Assembly: GCA_018242525.1 (NCBI GenBank)
Contig: JAFEBS010000031.1
Span: 61,340-125,339 of the forward strand
Direction of reading: 5' to 3'
DNA: 64,000 nucleotides
DNA from: Planctomycetota bacterium
Lineage (GTDB): Bacteria > Planctomycetota > Planctomycetia > Planctomycetales > Planctomycetaceae
A program made the position numbers and the translations under genes. A model generated the notes under the pieces. It saw nothing but the letters and a program-made list of their open reading frames with translations, had not been told where the DNA came from and ran no database searches. How positions within the stretch are numbered: position 1 is the first letter of the stretch; every line of letters starts with the position of its first letter. Positions 43,839-53,092 of this stretch are shown here, piece after piece.

Positions 43839-45248
43839 TCAAGGGGACGCTGAAGCAACGTGATTCAGCACCCATTCAGATTTCAGGACGTGACCACCAT
43901 TGGTGACAACTTCCAGGCCCGGTTGCAGTTTGTCCGACTGGATCTCAACCAGATCGCCATCATGAATTCCCAGGACCACGTTAATTCGCTCAAACGTCCG
44001 ATCGGCCGTGCGGACGAAGACCAACGGCTGGCTGTCATCGTGGACAATCGCAGAGACGGGAACCACCAGGGCCGTACTCGAGTTCCGCAGTGTCACGGTG
44101 CCGGTGCCGAATGTATTCGCGCGCAACTGTCTGACTTCCTGACCCGAGATCGGGTCGGCCGAAACCACGGGGTTTTCAACTTCCGCGCGAATCTGCAGGG
44201 TCCGGGTCTGCTCGTTCATTTCCGTGCTGATCCAGGTGATCGATCCATGCAAATCCTGTCCGAGGCCATCGGGATTGAATGATACAGACTGCCCCAGCGC
44301 CAGGCGCGAGGCATCCTCCTTGGGAACATCCAACTTCAACCACATCTGATGGGTATCTGCGATCTCCATGACGGGATTCCCCGCTACGGCTGTCTCACCC
44401 AGAACCACGTCCTGTTTCAACACGACCCCGTCGAATGTCGCCCGGATGGGCAACAGGTTGGAGGTTGTGGCCGCACGATCCAGATCCTTGACCATCGCTT
44501 CAGGCAATCCCAGAAACTGAATCCGGTCGGCCCGTTCCGTATCGGACAATATCTCATAATCAGCGGCACGAAGACTGAATCCCAAGTTGACCAGGGTCTG
44601 CTCCGCATTCAGCAGATGGATCCTGGCTTCCCGCAGCGCCACCTTGGCTTCACGAACCTGTCGCGGCGGGATCGTCCCGTTGGTCACGCTTTCCAGGTTC
44701 GCCAGGATTTCGGCCTTGGACTCACGCGCCACCAGCGCGCTCAGGAATTCAGATTTGGACTGACCCACATCGACAGCATCAATCACGACCAGCACATCGC
44801 CCTTCCGAACGGTTTCACCCACGTGACGACAGACCTGCCAGACAGTCCCCGTCGTACGCGCGGACAGGTTGGCTACACGACGCTCGTCATACGTGATCAC
44901 ACCGGTTGTACGGACTCGCTCGGAGATCGGCTTCTGCTCGACCATGGTCGTCGTAATGCCGGACAAGGCGAAGGATTTTTCGGAAGGGAAGGTTATTTTC
45001 CAATCCGTTGCAATCGGGTTTTCCGACACCACTTTCTCCGCCGTAACGGATTCCGGCGCATGCCCTTCGGAGTCCGAATGCGAACTCCCCATGGCATGGA
45101 TCTGAAATGTCCAATGCGTCTGATGTCCAAGCCAACCAACTGCCAGCAGGGCCGCAAGAATGCCCAAATACCTTGCACTTTTCAGGATCGAGACCACCGA
45201 CGGAAACCGAGAGCGTTTCGGGGTCGAGGGTACACGGGACACTGTCAT
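43839..45248 (-). CDS. RND efflux periplasmic adaptor subunit (CzcB/CusB-like)
   Basis: 469 residues. A signal anchor (YLGILAALLAVGWLG) is followed by the membrane-fusion layout: barrel-sandwich hybrid halves (ARTTGTVWQVCRHVGETVRK, then GDVLVVIDAVDVGQ), an alpha-hairpin rich in Glu/Ala, and beta-barrel segments (IRATFDGVVLKQDVVLGETA). A His/Ser-rich stretch near residue 50 might bind metal. It bridges the inner-membrane pump to an outer-membrane channel. It precedes the pump gene on the same strand with a 152-bp gap, so a common transcript is likely. Confidence 0.9.
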   Translation of the reverse strand: MTVSRVPSTPKRSRFPSVVSILKSARYLGILAALLAVGWLGHQTHWTFQIHAMGSSHSDSEGHAPESVTAEKVVSENPIATDWKITFPSEKSFALSGITTTMVEQKPISERVRTTGVITYDERRVANLSARTTGTVWQVCRHVGETVRKGDVLVVIDAVDVGQSKSEFLSALVARESKAEILANLESVTNGTIPPRQVREAKVALREARIHLLNAEQTLVNLGFSLRAADYEILSDTERADRIQFLGLPEAMVKDLDRAATTSNLLPIRATFDGVVLKQDVVLGETAVAGNPVMEIADTHQMWLKLDVPKEDASRLALGQSVSFNPDGLGQDLHGSITWISTEMNEQTRTLQIRAEVENPVVSADPISGQEVRQLRANTFGTGTVTLRNSSTALVVPVSAIVHDDSQPLVFVRTADRTFERINVVLGIHDGDLVEIQSDKLQPGLEVVTNGGHVLKSEWVLNHVASASP

Positions 45249-45584
45249 GGATAAGCTTTCTTAAAGGCTGAACTGGCAACAGGATTCGGAGACTCTCGCC
45301 GTAGACGATCTCACTTTTCTGTAAGCTTTTTTGTCAGCCACACGTTAGACAATCTGCCGGGTCCTGCGAGACAGAAAGGCGACGCAATTCATTATTGCTA
45401 ATTCTGTTGCATCAATTCTGCTCCGTCAGAATCTGCCTGCAATGTCGGATTCGTTACAGGAACGAAAGCAAAGCACGTGCCATCTGTATTGCGGCATTCC
45501 TGAAGTTCGTTTCGACGAGGAATTATCGACCTGAATAACCGCTCCACTGGCAAAAAATGTAAACGGGTGAGCCGGGCGCCGTCA
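45249..45584. other. Upstream region of the metal-efflux genes
   Basis: This region should carry the promoter for the adaptor and pump genes. I see no regulator gene next to it and no convincing metal-regulator operator dyad. No gene is supported. Confidence 0.4.
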
Positions 45585-45774
45585 GGCCAATGGCACTTAC
45601 TTTGTGAGCCGCACGGCGCTAGCCGCGGGTGCACTCTCACTCGACCCCAAACAACCCGCGGCTAGCGCCGTGCGGCTCACAATGCAACCCAAAGCGTCAG
45701 CGAGGCATCGCGTTAATTCCCGCCCTCCCTCGCTGACGCTTCGGATTACATGCCTAAAGTAAGTGCCATTGGCC
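45585..45774. repeat. Compound inverted repeat of three nested or adjacent palindromes (family C)
   Basis: Outer arms 45585-45603 and 45756-45774 are perfect 19-nt inverted repeats. Inside them, 45603-45630 and 45654-45681 are 28-nt perfect inverted arms (core GTGAGCCGCACGGCGCTAGC), and 45692-45705 and 45728-45741 are 14-nt perfect inverted arms (AAGCGTCAGCGAGG). A one-mismatch copy of the 28-nt arm lies at 6238-6264. The layout suggests several REP-like elements inserted into one another. Confidence 0.9.
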
Positions 45775-45852
45775 GTCAGGCCTCGCACTCTTGCCTTTGA
45801 AGCGTCCCGTCTGGCCCATTCCTTAAGCGGGAACAAAAGGCTGTGACCGGCA

Positions 45853-46728
45853 CTACCAGAGTTTGAACAGCGGGTCCGCAATCGTGAAGGTGGATTCCTG
45901 CTTGAACTTCGCACTCTTATCATTTTTGTCGACCCACAATTCGCCATTGCGATCACGAATATAATGATTGGGAAAGTTCAGTGACTCGAATGAAACTGCA
46001 CTTGGCAAGCCCAAGCCCTTCACGCGCTTAAACGTTGCATTGGCACGAAAACCGGCGTTGTCCTGGCGCGGGGACAGTTGAATCCGCAAGTTCCCGTGAT
46101 TCAGATAGTGATCGGGGAATGTGGGGGACCGGATGGAAACATAGCCCGATTCAGCCAGGCCATTGACGAGTTCGAACGTACCGTTCAGTCGTTCGGCGAT
46201 CCCCGGGGCTGGTCGCACAACCCCCTTATTACTGGCGTGTTGCACGTAGGTACTGGTCTTGATGAGCTTGAGCGAAATGACTTTGGCTGGCAGGGCTCGC
46301 GTCGCCAACTCCCGACGCACTTCATCTGCCTTGTCAAGTTCGCCCGCCTTGACGTATTCCGCTGCGGCTTTCGCGTAAGCGTCGGTCAATTCATCAGCGA
46401 GTTTCTTTTGCGCTTCGCCGTACTTGCCAAACGCCGGCATCATTTCGGGGCGCGCCAGCAATCGTCCGTCCTTTTCGAGGATCTTCATTTCGTCTTGAGT
46501 ACGCGTGGCAGCTTCAAGCATTTTCTTTTCGGTGAGTTCTCCGATGAGTTTTCGATAATCAAGGATTACGGCTTCCTTGGCATCCTCACGTCCCTGTTCG
46601 TAAGTCAATTTGGCGGTGGCAAGGTTATCCTCCACGGAGTCTGCATAGGTCGAAGCTTGAAATGACATCAAGACCGAGGCCAGGACTGCGAACAGTAAGT
46701 TGTGAGTGGCACGGTATGAGTGGAGCAT
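45853..46728 (-). CDS. Secreted protein with C-terminal AbfB (arabinofuranosidase B) domain
   Basis: 291 residues. A signal peptide (about 1-30) precedes a helical, charged region (~30-150, Lys/Glu-rich coiled coil). The C-terminal ~130 residues form a beta-trefoil with the AbfB repeats YVSIRSPTFPDHYLNHGNL and SFESLNFPNHYIRDRNGELW. AbfB domains bind arabinose-type side chains of plant polysaccharides. No catalytic domain is present, so the protein probably binds sugars at the cell surface. The ATG at 46728 has GGAAGG upstream; an earlier in-frame start (46794) lacks one. Confidence 0.85.
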   Translation of the reverse strand: MLHSYRATHNLLFAVLASVLMSFQASTYADSVEDNLATAKLTYEQGREDAKEAVILDYRKLIGELTEKKMLEAATRTQDEMKILEKDGRLLARPEMMPAFGKYGEAQKKLADELTDAYAKAAAEYVKAGELDKADEVRRELATRALPAKVISLKLIKTSTYVQHASNKGVVRPAPGIAERLNGTFELVNGLAESGYVSIRSPTFPDHYLNHGNLRIQLSPRQDNAGFRANATFKRVKGLGLPSAVSFESLNFPNHYIRDRNGELWVDKNDKSAKFKQESTFTIADPLFKLW

Positions 46729-46909
46729 CGTTGGCCTTCCAGATGAAATTCCGAGCAAGAGACCGAAAAAGATCAATGATGTCCAGAGTGTCACGGAAAG
46801 GCAATGGGCATCAATCGCTGTCGATGCATTCGACCTTCAGGAGCGATCTGGCGTATAATGCAGAATCGAGGCGTTCGAACGGAGTGATTCGAGTGAGGAA
46901 GGATTGTCG

Positions 46910-47413
46910 ATGTCGCTGAGTCTAGATCTGGCAGCCGCGCTGACCCCGCTGATCGGGCAGACGTTTGTTCCGGCACGGGCCGTGGCGGTGGCCGACGGCA
47001 GCGGAGTCACATTGTCCATCGAACTGCTCAGTGTGGAAGCTTTGGGAGTTTCGTGCGAAGAACTGCGGCTGGAAGTCCCGGCCCTGGGGGCGGCGACGCT
47101 GGATGTGCTCAAGAAATGGGGTGACGGCCTGTGCAAACGGGTCACTTACCTGCTTGAGAATCTGGGCCCGCTGGAATACGACGCCACTTCCCAGGAAGTT
47201 CTGATCCGCTCGACGCCGCCGGACCAGGGAACACCCGGGACCTCGAAATACTACGAAGTCCTGCTCTCTTCCCACGGAGCCGGCCGTTTTTCACTCCGCC
47301 GGTTTCGCAACGATTCCGCCAACCCCGGCCGGATCCCGGTCCCGATTCAGGTCACTCACGAACAACTGGCCAAACTGGTCAACGACCTGACCGCCACGAT
47401 CCCCAATCCGTAA
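46910..47413 (+). CDS. Hypothetical cytosolic protein
   Basis: 167 residues with no signal peptide or membrane helix. I do not recognise a family. It has a mixed alpha/beta pattern with repeated strands (TLSIELLSVEALGVSCEEL, YYEVLLSSHGAGRFSLRRF) and a C-terminal helix. AGGAAGGA lies just before the ATG at 46910. It precedes rsmA by ~170 bp, with a hairpin in between, so it is probably a separate unit. Confidence 0.7.
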   Translation: MSLSLDLAAALTPLIGQTFVPARAVAVADGSGVTLSIELLSVEALGVSCEELRLEVPALGAATLDVLKKWGDGLCKRVTYLLENLGPLEYDATSQEVLIRSTPPDQGTPGTSKYYEVLLSSHGAGRFSLRRFRNDSANPGRIPVPIQVTHEQLAKLVNDLTATIPNP

Positions 47414-47432
47414 CCGACGCTGTCAGCGTCGG
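47414..47432 (+). terminator. Short perfect hairpin after the hypothetical gene
   Basis: CCGACGCT-GTC-AGCGTCGG begins directly after the stop codon and is followed by GGTCTTAT. There is only a weak T-tract, so it may be a terminator or another copy of a short palindromic repeat. Confidence 0.4.
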
Positions 47433-47586
47433 GGTCTTATGGAGTTGCTGACCCTGTGAAGCTGCCTTTCGGTCCGAGCAGCGTGTCTTCGCTTACGCCT
47501 GCCACTCCACCGTTAAAAGCTGATTGTCGTGGATCTCCAAATCCAGGTTGTGGCAAGCCGCACGGATTTCTGGTACTGTGTTGCGG

Positions 47587-48549
47587 ATGAATTCGCCGCT
47601 TCGTCAGACCCGGTCGCACCTGATGGCCCTGTTTCAGCAGGAGGGTTTGCACCCGCGCGGGGATCTGGGCCAGAATTTCCTGATTGATCTCAACCTGCTG
47701 GAAAGTATCGTCGCCGAGGCCGATCTGGGTCCGGACGACGTCGTTCTGGAGATCGGAGCCGGAACCGGGGGACTGACAACGTTCCTGGCGGCGGAAGCGG
47801 GTGCGGTCGTTTCTGTCGAATACGACCCGAACATGTACCGGCTGGCCAGCGAAGCGGTGTCGCATCGTCCGGACGTCACGCTGCTCAATTGCGACGCTCT
47901 GAAGAGCAAGCATCACCTGAATCCGCTGATCCTGGAAGCGGTGTCGCGCGAATTGGCGGTGGAACCGGGGCGGCGGCTGAAACTGGTGGCGAACTTGCCG
48001 TATCACATCGGGACACCCGTCATCGCCAACCTGTTAGCCATGGATTCCCCACTGGAACGGATGGTGGTGACAATCCAGTTCGAGTTGGCTCAGCGACTGT
48101 GTGCCAGGCCGCACACCTCGGATTACAGTGCGTTGTCGGTGTTCGTGCAGGCGCAAAGCAAGATCAAGATTGTCCACAAGCTGGGTCCGTCGGTCTTCTG
48201 GCCGCGGCCAGATGTGGATTCCGCGATCGTGCGACTGGATCCCGATCCCGTCGCGCGCGCCCGTATTCATGACCGCCAGGTGTTTCAGGTCTTCCTGCGA
48301 GACCTGTTCACACAACGCCGCAAGATCCTGCGAGGGATGCTGGGGCAAATGTTCAAAGGACGACTGGCCAAACCCGCCATTGATGCCGTCATGACCGAAC
48401 TGCAATTGTCCGCGGACTCGCGGGCTGAGGAACTGGAAGTTGACCAGTTAGTGGCACTTTCCAATCGGTTGCATCAGGCCCTGACGGGCGAAACACGGAT
48501 TCCCCACACCGCAGAAACCAAGACCGAAGAACCCCAACGGGATGCTTGA
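47587..48549 (+). CDS. rsmA: 16S rRNA dimethyladenosine transferase (KsgA/RsmA)
   Basis: 320 residues. The N-terminal motif HPRGDLGQNFLIDLNLLE, the SAM site VVLEIGAGTGGLT, the acidic VSVEYDPN, and the catalytic NLPYHIGTPV are all present, as are the C-terminal FWPRPDVDSAIVRL and RKILRG blocks. The enzyme dimethylates two adjacent adenines in helix 45 of 16S rRNA during small-subunit assembly. It is 33 bp upstream of guaB in the same direction and probably cotranscribed with it. The ATG at 47587 gives the usual length. Confidence 0.92.
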   Translation: MNSPLRQTRSHLMALFQQEGLHPRGDLGQNFLIDLNLLESIVAEADLGPDDVVLEIGAGTGGLTTFLAAEAGAVVSVEYDPNMYRLASEAVSHRPDVTLLNCDALKSKHHLNPLILEAVSRELAVEPGRRLKLVANLPYHIGTPVIANLLAMDSPLERMVVTIQFELAQRLCARPHTSDYSALSVFVQAQSKIKIVHKLGPSVFWPRPDVDSAIVRLDPDPVARARIHDRQVFQVFLRDLFTQRRKILRGMLGQMFKGRLAKPAIDAVMTELQLSADSRAEELEVDQLVALSNRLHQALTGETRIPHTAETKTEEPQRDA

Positions 48550-48582
48550 AATCATCCCCCGACCACAGATCAGGGAGTTAAC

Positions 48583-50073
48583 ATGGAAGAACGCATTGCC
48601 TACAAGGGAGTCACGTTTGACGACGTACTGCTGGAACCCGGCTACAGCGAACTGGTGCCGGGCGATACGGATGTTTCCACCCAACTGACACGCAACATTC
48701 GGTTGAATGTGCCGATCCTGTCCAGCCCGATGGATACCGTCACCGAAAGTGAAATGGCGGTCGCCATGGCGCAGGAGGGGGGAATCGGCATCATTCACAA
48801 GAATATGACCGTGGACCTGCAGGCGATGCAGGTGGAGCGTGTGAAGCGGGCCGAGCACGGAGTGATTGTGGACCCGGTGACGCTGCCACCGGAAGCGACT
48901 GCGGCGGAAGCCCGCGAAATCATGGAACAGCGGAACATTGGCGGAGTTCCGGTGACTCGCAACGGCAAACTGCTGGGAATCCTGACCCGCCGCGATCTGC
49001 GGTTTCTGCCGACGACCGACACGCCGGTTTCCGAAGTGATGACCAAGGACAACCTGGTCACCGCCAAAGACGACACCACTTTGGAGCAGGCACAACGGTT
49101 ACTCCTGGAAAATAAAGTAGAGAAGCTGCTCCTGGTAGACGAAAACTACCAGTTGAAGGGGTTAATCACGATCAAGGACATCGACAAGAATCTCCGATAT
49201 CCAAGAGCATCGAAGGATTCACGGGGACGACTGCGAGTTGGGGCTGCGATCGGGGTCGGCGATTACGAACGGGCGGAACGATTGATCGACAAGGGAGTCG
49301 ACGTTCTGTGCGTGGACAGTGCGCACGGCCATTCCAGGAATGTGATTGAAACCGTCAAGGAATTGAAGCGGCGATGGACGATTGACGTCGTCGCCGGAAA
49401 TGTGGCCACGACAGAAGGAGCACGAGACCTGGTCCGCGCGGGGGCGGATGCGGTGAAGGTGGGAATCGGTCCCGGTTCGATCTGCACAACGCGGATCATT
49501 GCCGGTATCGGAGTGCCCCAGTTGACGGCGATTTCCAACGCTGTCAAGGCGACCATCGACACGGATATTCCGATCATCGCGGATGGCGGCATTCGCTACA
49601 GCGGGGATATCACCAAGGCCCTGGCAGCCGGAGCCCACTGTGTCATGTTGGGCGGTTTGCTGGCGGGTTTGGATGAGAGTCCCGGTGAAGTGGTGTTGTT
49701 TCAGGGACGAAGATTTAAGCGTTATCGCGGCATGGGTTCCCTTGGCGCGATGGTGAAGGGGAGCAGTGAACGATATCGGCAGTCGCCCGTCGACGATGGC
49801 AGGGGCCCCGTTTCCTCGAAACTGGTTCCTGAAGGAGTCGAAGGACGCGTGGCCTACAAGGGCTCATTGCCGGTGTTGTTGTATCAATTGATCGGGGGCC
49901 TGCGAGCAGGCATGGGATACTGTGGCGTCCGCACGGTCGCCGAACTGCGTACGGACGCGCGGTTCATCCAGGTCTCGCCGGCAACGGTCAGGGAGAGCCA
50001 TCCGCATGACATTACGATCGTCGAAGAATCGCCAAATTACTCGGCCGAACACGCACAAATGGAATCACCTTAA
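48583..50073 (+). CDS. guaB: Inosine-5'-monophosphate dehydrogenase
   Basis: 496 residues, full length. TFDDVLLEPGYSELVP opens the barrel; two CBS domains lie at ~95-205 (SEVMTKDNLVTAKDDTTLEQ). GPGSICTTRI contains the catalytic Cys301, and the C-terminal RYRGMGSLGAM flap with its Arg-Gly is present. The enzyme oxidises IMP to XMP with NAD, the first dedicated step to GMP. GGGAG precedes the ATG. The last 68 nt overlap the start of the following gene. Confidence 0.97.
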   Translation: MEERIAYKGVTFDDVLLEPGYSELVPGDTDVSTQLTRNIRLNVPILSSPMDTVTESEMAVAMAQEGGIGIIHKNMTVDLQAMQVERVKRAEHGVIVDPVTLPPEATAAEAREIMEQRNIGGVPVTRNGKLLGILTRRDLRFLPTTDTPVSEVMTKDNLVTAKDDTTLEQAQRLLLENKVEKLLLVDENYQLKGLITIKDIDKNLRYPRASKDSRGRLRVGAAIGVGDYERAERLIDKGVDVLCVDSAHGHSRNVIETVKELKRRWTIDVVAGNVATTEGARDLVRAGADAVKVGIGPGSICTTRIIAGIGVPQLTAISNAVKATIDTDIPIIADGGIRYSGDITKALAAGAHCVMLGGLLAGLDESPGEVVLFQGRRFKRYRGMGSLGAMVKGSSERYRQSPVDDGRGPVSSKLVPEGVEGRVAYKGSLPVLLYQLIGGLRAGMGYCGVRTVAELRTDARFIQVSPATVRESHPHDITIVEESPNYSAEHAQMESP

Positions 50074-51118
50074 ATCGGTGGTCCTGGGTGCCTCGGTTCT
50101 GCTGAACCTGGCACCCGTGTTGCCCGCCGCAGACCCACTGGCGGGCCGCGACTCCACCGACACCAGTGTGCCGCGACCGGCTGTCGAACGCTGGAAGCGA
50201 CTGAAATCTCAATACGAATTCACGCCAACTCCCGCGAACCGATCACCGCAAATCGATCCGCCGGCGCAACCGGCCGAAGTCGAGGCTGGGAGCCCGGCCG
50301 TTCGCACCGCACCGGCCGAGTCGAAATCCTACGAGTCCAAATCGAGTCTGCCGACGCTCCCAGCCGCGTTGGAGTCAACCACGACTGTCAATACGGCGTC
50401 CCCCGTTCGCACGGCGGCGGTACCCACCGAATCCCGTGTCTCCCCGGCCGAATTTGCGAATCCATTTACCACTGCCGAACCCGAACCCGCAGGACTGACC
50501 GCGCAGGACATCCTGAGCCGGCCGGAAGAAACGTCACCAGCTTCCGTCGTTCAGGATTCGGACGTGAAGCTGAACGCGGCTGACGAAGACAAGAAGGACG
50601 TGTCGCCAGGACGCCCCCGGCCAAACATGTCTCAACTTCAGTCAGGGCCTCCTCGCAAGACCACTCAGATCCGACGGATCAGCGACATCGCTCCGCTGAA
50701 CGACTTCGACAAGAACACCGAAATCAAGACCTATGCAGCGGAAAAGGCTCGCGAGTTCAATGTGAAGTTTGGCGGTGAGGCCTATACGCCGCGGAACTTC
50801 CCTGATACCGCGGTTCCCTGGGCCGCTCCGACCACCAAGTATTATCCACTCTACTTCCAGGATCCCGCCCTGGAACGGTATGGCCACACTCATCATCCGC
50901 TGCTGCAGCCCGTGATCTCATCCGCCCGGGTGACGACACAACTGGTGATGCTGCCGTACCAGATGACGATCACCCCGCCCTGGGAACTGCATTCTCCCCT
51001 GGGCTGGTACCGACCTGGTGACGTGGTTCCCAAGCTGAAATACCCGATTCCGTGGAGTGCGAAGGCCGCGGCGGTGGAAGCGGCCAGCTTGACGGGCCTG
51101 ATCTTCCTCGTCCAATAA
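50006..51118 (+). CDS. Secreted Pro/Ala/Thr-rich protein of unknown function
   Basis: 370 residues. A long basic N-terminus and a hydrophobic core (VVLGASVLLNLAPVLPAAD) form a signal peptide. A low-complexity Pro/Ala/Ser/Thr stretch (~60-230) follows, then a C-terminal domain with aromatic-rich segments (YTPRNFPDTAVPWAAP, TKYYPLYFQDPALERYG). I do not recognise the family. The ATG at 50006 lies inside guaB (68-nt overlap) and has AGGGAGA upstream, so expression is likely coupled to guaB. A strong terminator follows. Confidence 0.78.
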   Translation: MTLRSSKNRQITRPNTHKWNHLKSVVLGASVLLNLAPVLPAADPLAGRDSTDTSVPRPAVERWKRLKSQYEFTPTPANRSPQIDPPAQPAEVEAGSPAVRTAPAESKSYESKSSLPTLPAALESTTTVNTASPVRTAAVPTESRVSPAEFANPFTTAEPEPAGLTAQDILSRPEETSPASVVQDSDVKLNAADEDKKDVSPGRPRPNMSQLQSGPPRKTTQIRRISDIAPLNDFDKNTEIKTYAAEKAREFNVKFGGEAYTPRNFPDTAVPWAAPTTKYYPLYFQDPALERYGHTHHPLLQPVISSARVTTQLVMLPYQMTITPPWELHSPLGWYRPGDVVPKLKYPIPWSAKAAAVEAASLTGLIFLVQ

Positions 51119-51148
51119 CAGATTTAATGTGTGCTTTGCGACAGAGCC

Positions 51149-51194
51149 ACAGCACCCCGGTGACACTTGTGTCACCGGGGTGCTGTTGTTTTTG
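51149..51194 (+). terminator. Strong Rho-independent terminator
   Basis: An ~18-bp perfect stem (core AGCACCCCGGTGACA with its complement) closes a loop of about 2-4 nt and is followed by TGTTTTTG. It sits 30 bp after the stop of the secreted protein and closes the rsmA-guaB unit. Confidence 0.93.
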
Positions 51195-51307
51195 TAAGTT
51201 GCAACCCGGAACTCGACGATTCAGATTCGACTGAGTAGACTTCACGAGTCATTTCGTCTGAAGACGCCCATCACCCTCGTCCACTCGCGCGGACAGGAGG
51301 CTGGATC

Positions 51308-53062
51308 ATGAAACATCTGACTGGGCTACTCGTACTCAGTACTTTCCTGACCTTTCGGTGTCCACCCGTCGGTGCCGCCAGTCCCCATGATGCGAAGGAT
51401 GGCGAGACTCGAATTCGACAGGTGCTTCAGTCGGAAACTCAACGGGGTGCCACGAGTGTCGACCGGCGTCAGGAATTGCAAGCGGACATCAAGCGGGATT
51501 CATCCGTCAGTTCGCTGTGGTGGCAGGCTGGCTTTGTCAAGGTCGGTGAACAGTGGATGCCCGTCGAAGAATCGGTGCCATCGTCGGCATTGCTGGACGA
51601 GTACCGGGCGCAACGTGCCCTGGCCCCGAAAACACCCGCAGGGCAGATGCATTTGGCCAACTGGTGCCGCAGCCAGAAACTGCCCGAACAGGAACGCGCA
51701 CACTTGTCGCAAGTGCTGGTTTTGTCGGGAATGGACCTGGACCCGAGCGCCGTCTGCCAGCGGATGGGCTATCGACAAGTCGGCAATCGCTGGGCGTCGT
51801 TGTCTGAAATCCAGGAGATGCAGCGTCTGTCCCGGAAGAAACAGGACCAGTTGCGGGTCTGGCAGCCCAGGGTGGAACGGATCGCCAGGAACTGGAACGC
51901 CAATCCCAAGCAGCACAAGCAGGCTCAGGAGGAATTGGGGGCCATCAAGGATCCGGCGGCCATTCCCGCCCTGGTGGACCTGGCTCTGGCGAATCCCTCA
52001 TTGTGTGAGTCGATCTGTCGTCACCTGAAAACCATCAATACATTTGCCGCGTCGCAGGGATTAGCGACCATCGCCATTGTTGCTGAGACACCTCACCTGC
52101 GCCGGATCGCCATCGAATGTCTGGAAGGCCGCCGCCTGGACGAATTCGTCCCGATGCTGCTGAACGGAATGCGAACGTTCTATCAATCCGCCACAGCCAA
52201 CGCCGATGCACCGACTCCGCGACTCGTGTTTCGCGAAGAGTCCGATCGCTACGTGACCTACGATGTGCGGCTTATCCCCACGTTCATACAAGTTGTCATC
52301 GTTCGCTCCACCGTTCAATGGAGGAATTCCATCACAGCCTCTGATCGCACGACGATCGCACGAGGCATTGATGACATCGACCATGAACTGCAATTGCGGA
52401 TGGATCAAGACAACGACGTGACAGAAAAGTACAACACGCGCGTTGTCAGCCTGCTGTCTCAGCTAACCGGACAGGCAGAATGCCAGGATCCCCGTTACTG
52501 GTGGGCCTGGTGGAACGTTTACACCGGGACCGTTCCGCCGCCAAAACGGTATGAAGTCTGCAAGTCAGCCGTGGCGCTGCCTCCCATAACAATGTATCAG
52601 TTCGTTCACAGTTGCCTGGTGGCGGGAACTCCTGTGCAGACCGATCGCGGGCAGGTGGCGATTGAGCAAATCCAGGTCGGTGATCGAGTGCTGGCGAAGA
52701 ATGTCAACACCGGCGAAATGGCCTACAAGCCGGTCTTGCATACGACCGTACGCGAACCGGTCACCGTCCACAGGCTCGTCGTCGGTGGCCAGCCGATTGT
52801 CGCGAGTGCGGGACACAACTTCTGGGTCAGCGGCCAGGGCTGGACCAGGACCCATGAATTGAAGGCCGGACAACCCCTGCATACCGCCACCGGCATGGTG
52901 CGCTTGGAGTCGAATGAAATCGAGGCAAAACGGGCCTCCGTTTACAATCTGATCGTGGCCGATTTCCACTCGTATTTCATTGGCCCGTCACTGATCTTCA
53001 GCCACGACGTCCTGCAGCCTGAATTGACCAATGCCAAGGTACCTGGGCTGGACATGGATTGA
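51308..53062 (+). CDS. Exported protein with C-terminal HINT domain
   Basis: 584 residues with a signal peptide (about 1-23). The N-terminal ~420 residues are helical, with a repeat-like section (AIPALVDLALANPSLCESI) suggesting HEAT-type repeats. From Cys436 a HINT domain follows: SCLVAGTPVQTDRGQVAIEQ, VGDRVLAKNV, the block-B-like SAGHNFWV, and YNLIVADFHSYFIG near the end. In polymorphic toxins and inteins such domains self-cleave. Here the expected terminal Asn is replaced by Asp (IFSHD), which might alter cleavage. About 18 residues follow and no toxin domain is attached. RBS: GGAGG before the ATG. Confidence 0.85.
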   Translation: MKHLTGLLVLSTFLTFRCPPVGAASPHDAKDGETRIRQVLQSETQRGATSVDRRQELQADIKRDSSVSSLWWQAGFVKVGEQWMPVEESVPSSALLDEYRAQRALAPKTPAGQMHLANWCRSQKLPEQERAHLSQVLVLSGMDLDPSAVCQRMGYRQVGNRWASLSEIQEMQRLSRKKQDQLRVWQPRVERIARNWNANPKQHKQAQEELGAIKDPAAIPALVDLALANPSLCESICRHLKTINTFAASQGLATIAIVAETPHLRRIAIECLEGRRLDEFVPMLLNGMRTFYQSATANADAPTPRLVFREESDRYVTYDVRLIPTFIQVVIVRSTVQWRNSITASDRTTIARGIDDIDHELQLRMDQDNDVTEKYNTRVVSLLSQLTGQAECQDPRYWWAWWNVYTGTVPPPKRYEVCKSAVALPPITMYQFVHSCLVAGTPVQTDRGQVAIEQIQVGDRVLAKNVNTGEMAYKPVLHTTVREPVTVHRLVVGGQPIVASAGHNFWVSGQGWTRTHELKAGQPLHTATGMVRLESNEIEAKRASVYNLIVADFHSYFIGPSLIFSHDVLQPELTNAKVPGLDMD

Positions 53063-53092
53063 CTGCCCGCATGAACCGCAAGGCGCCAGCAG

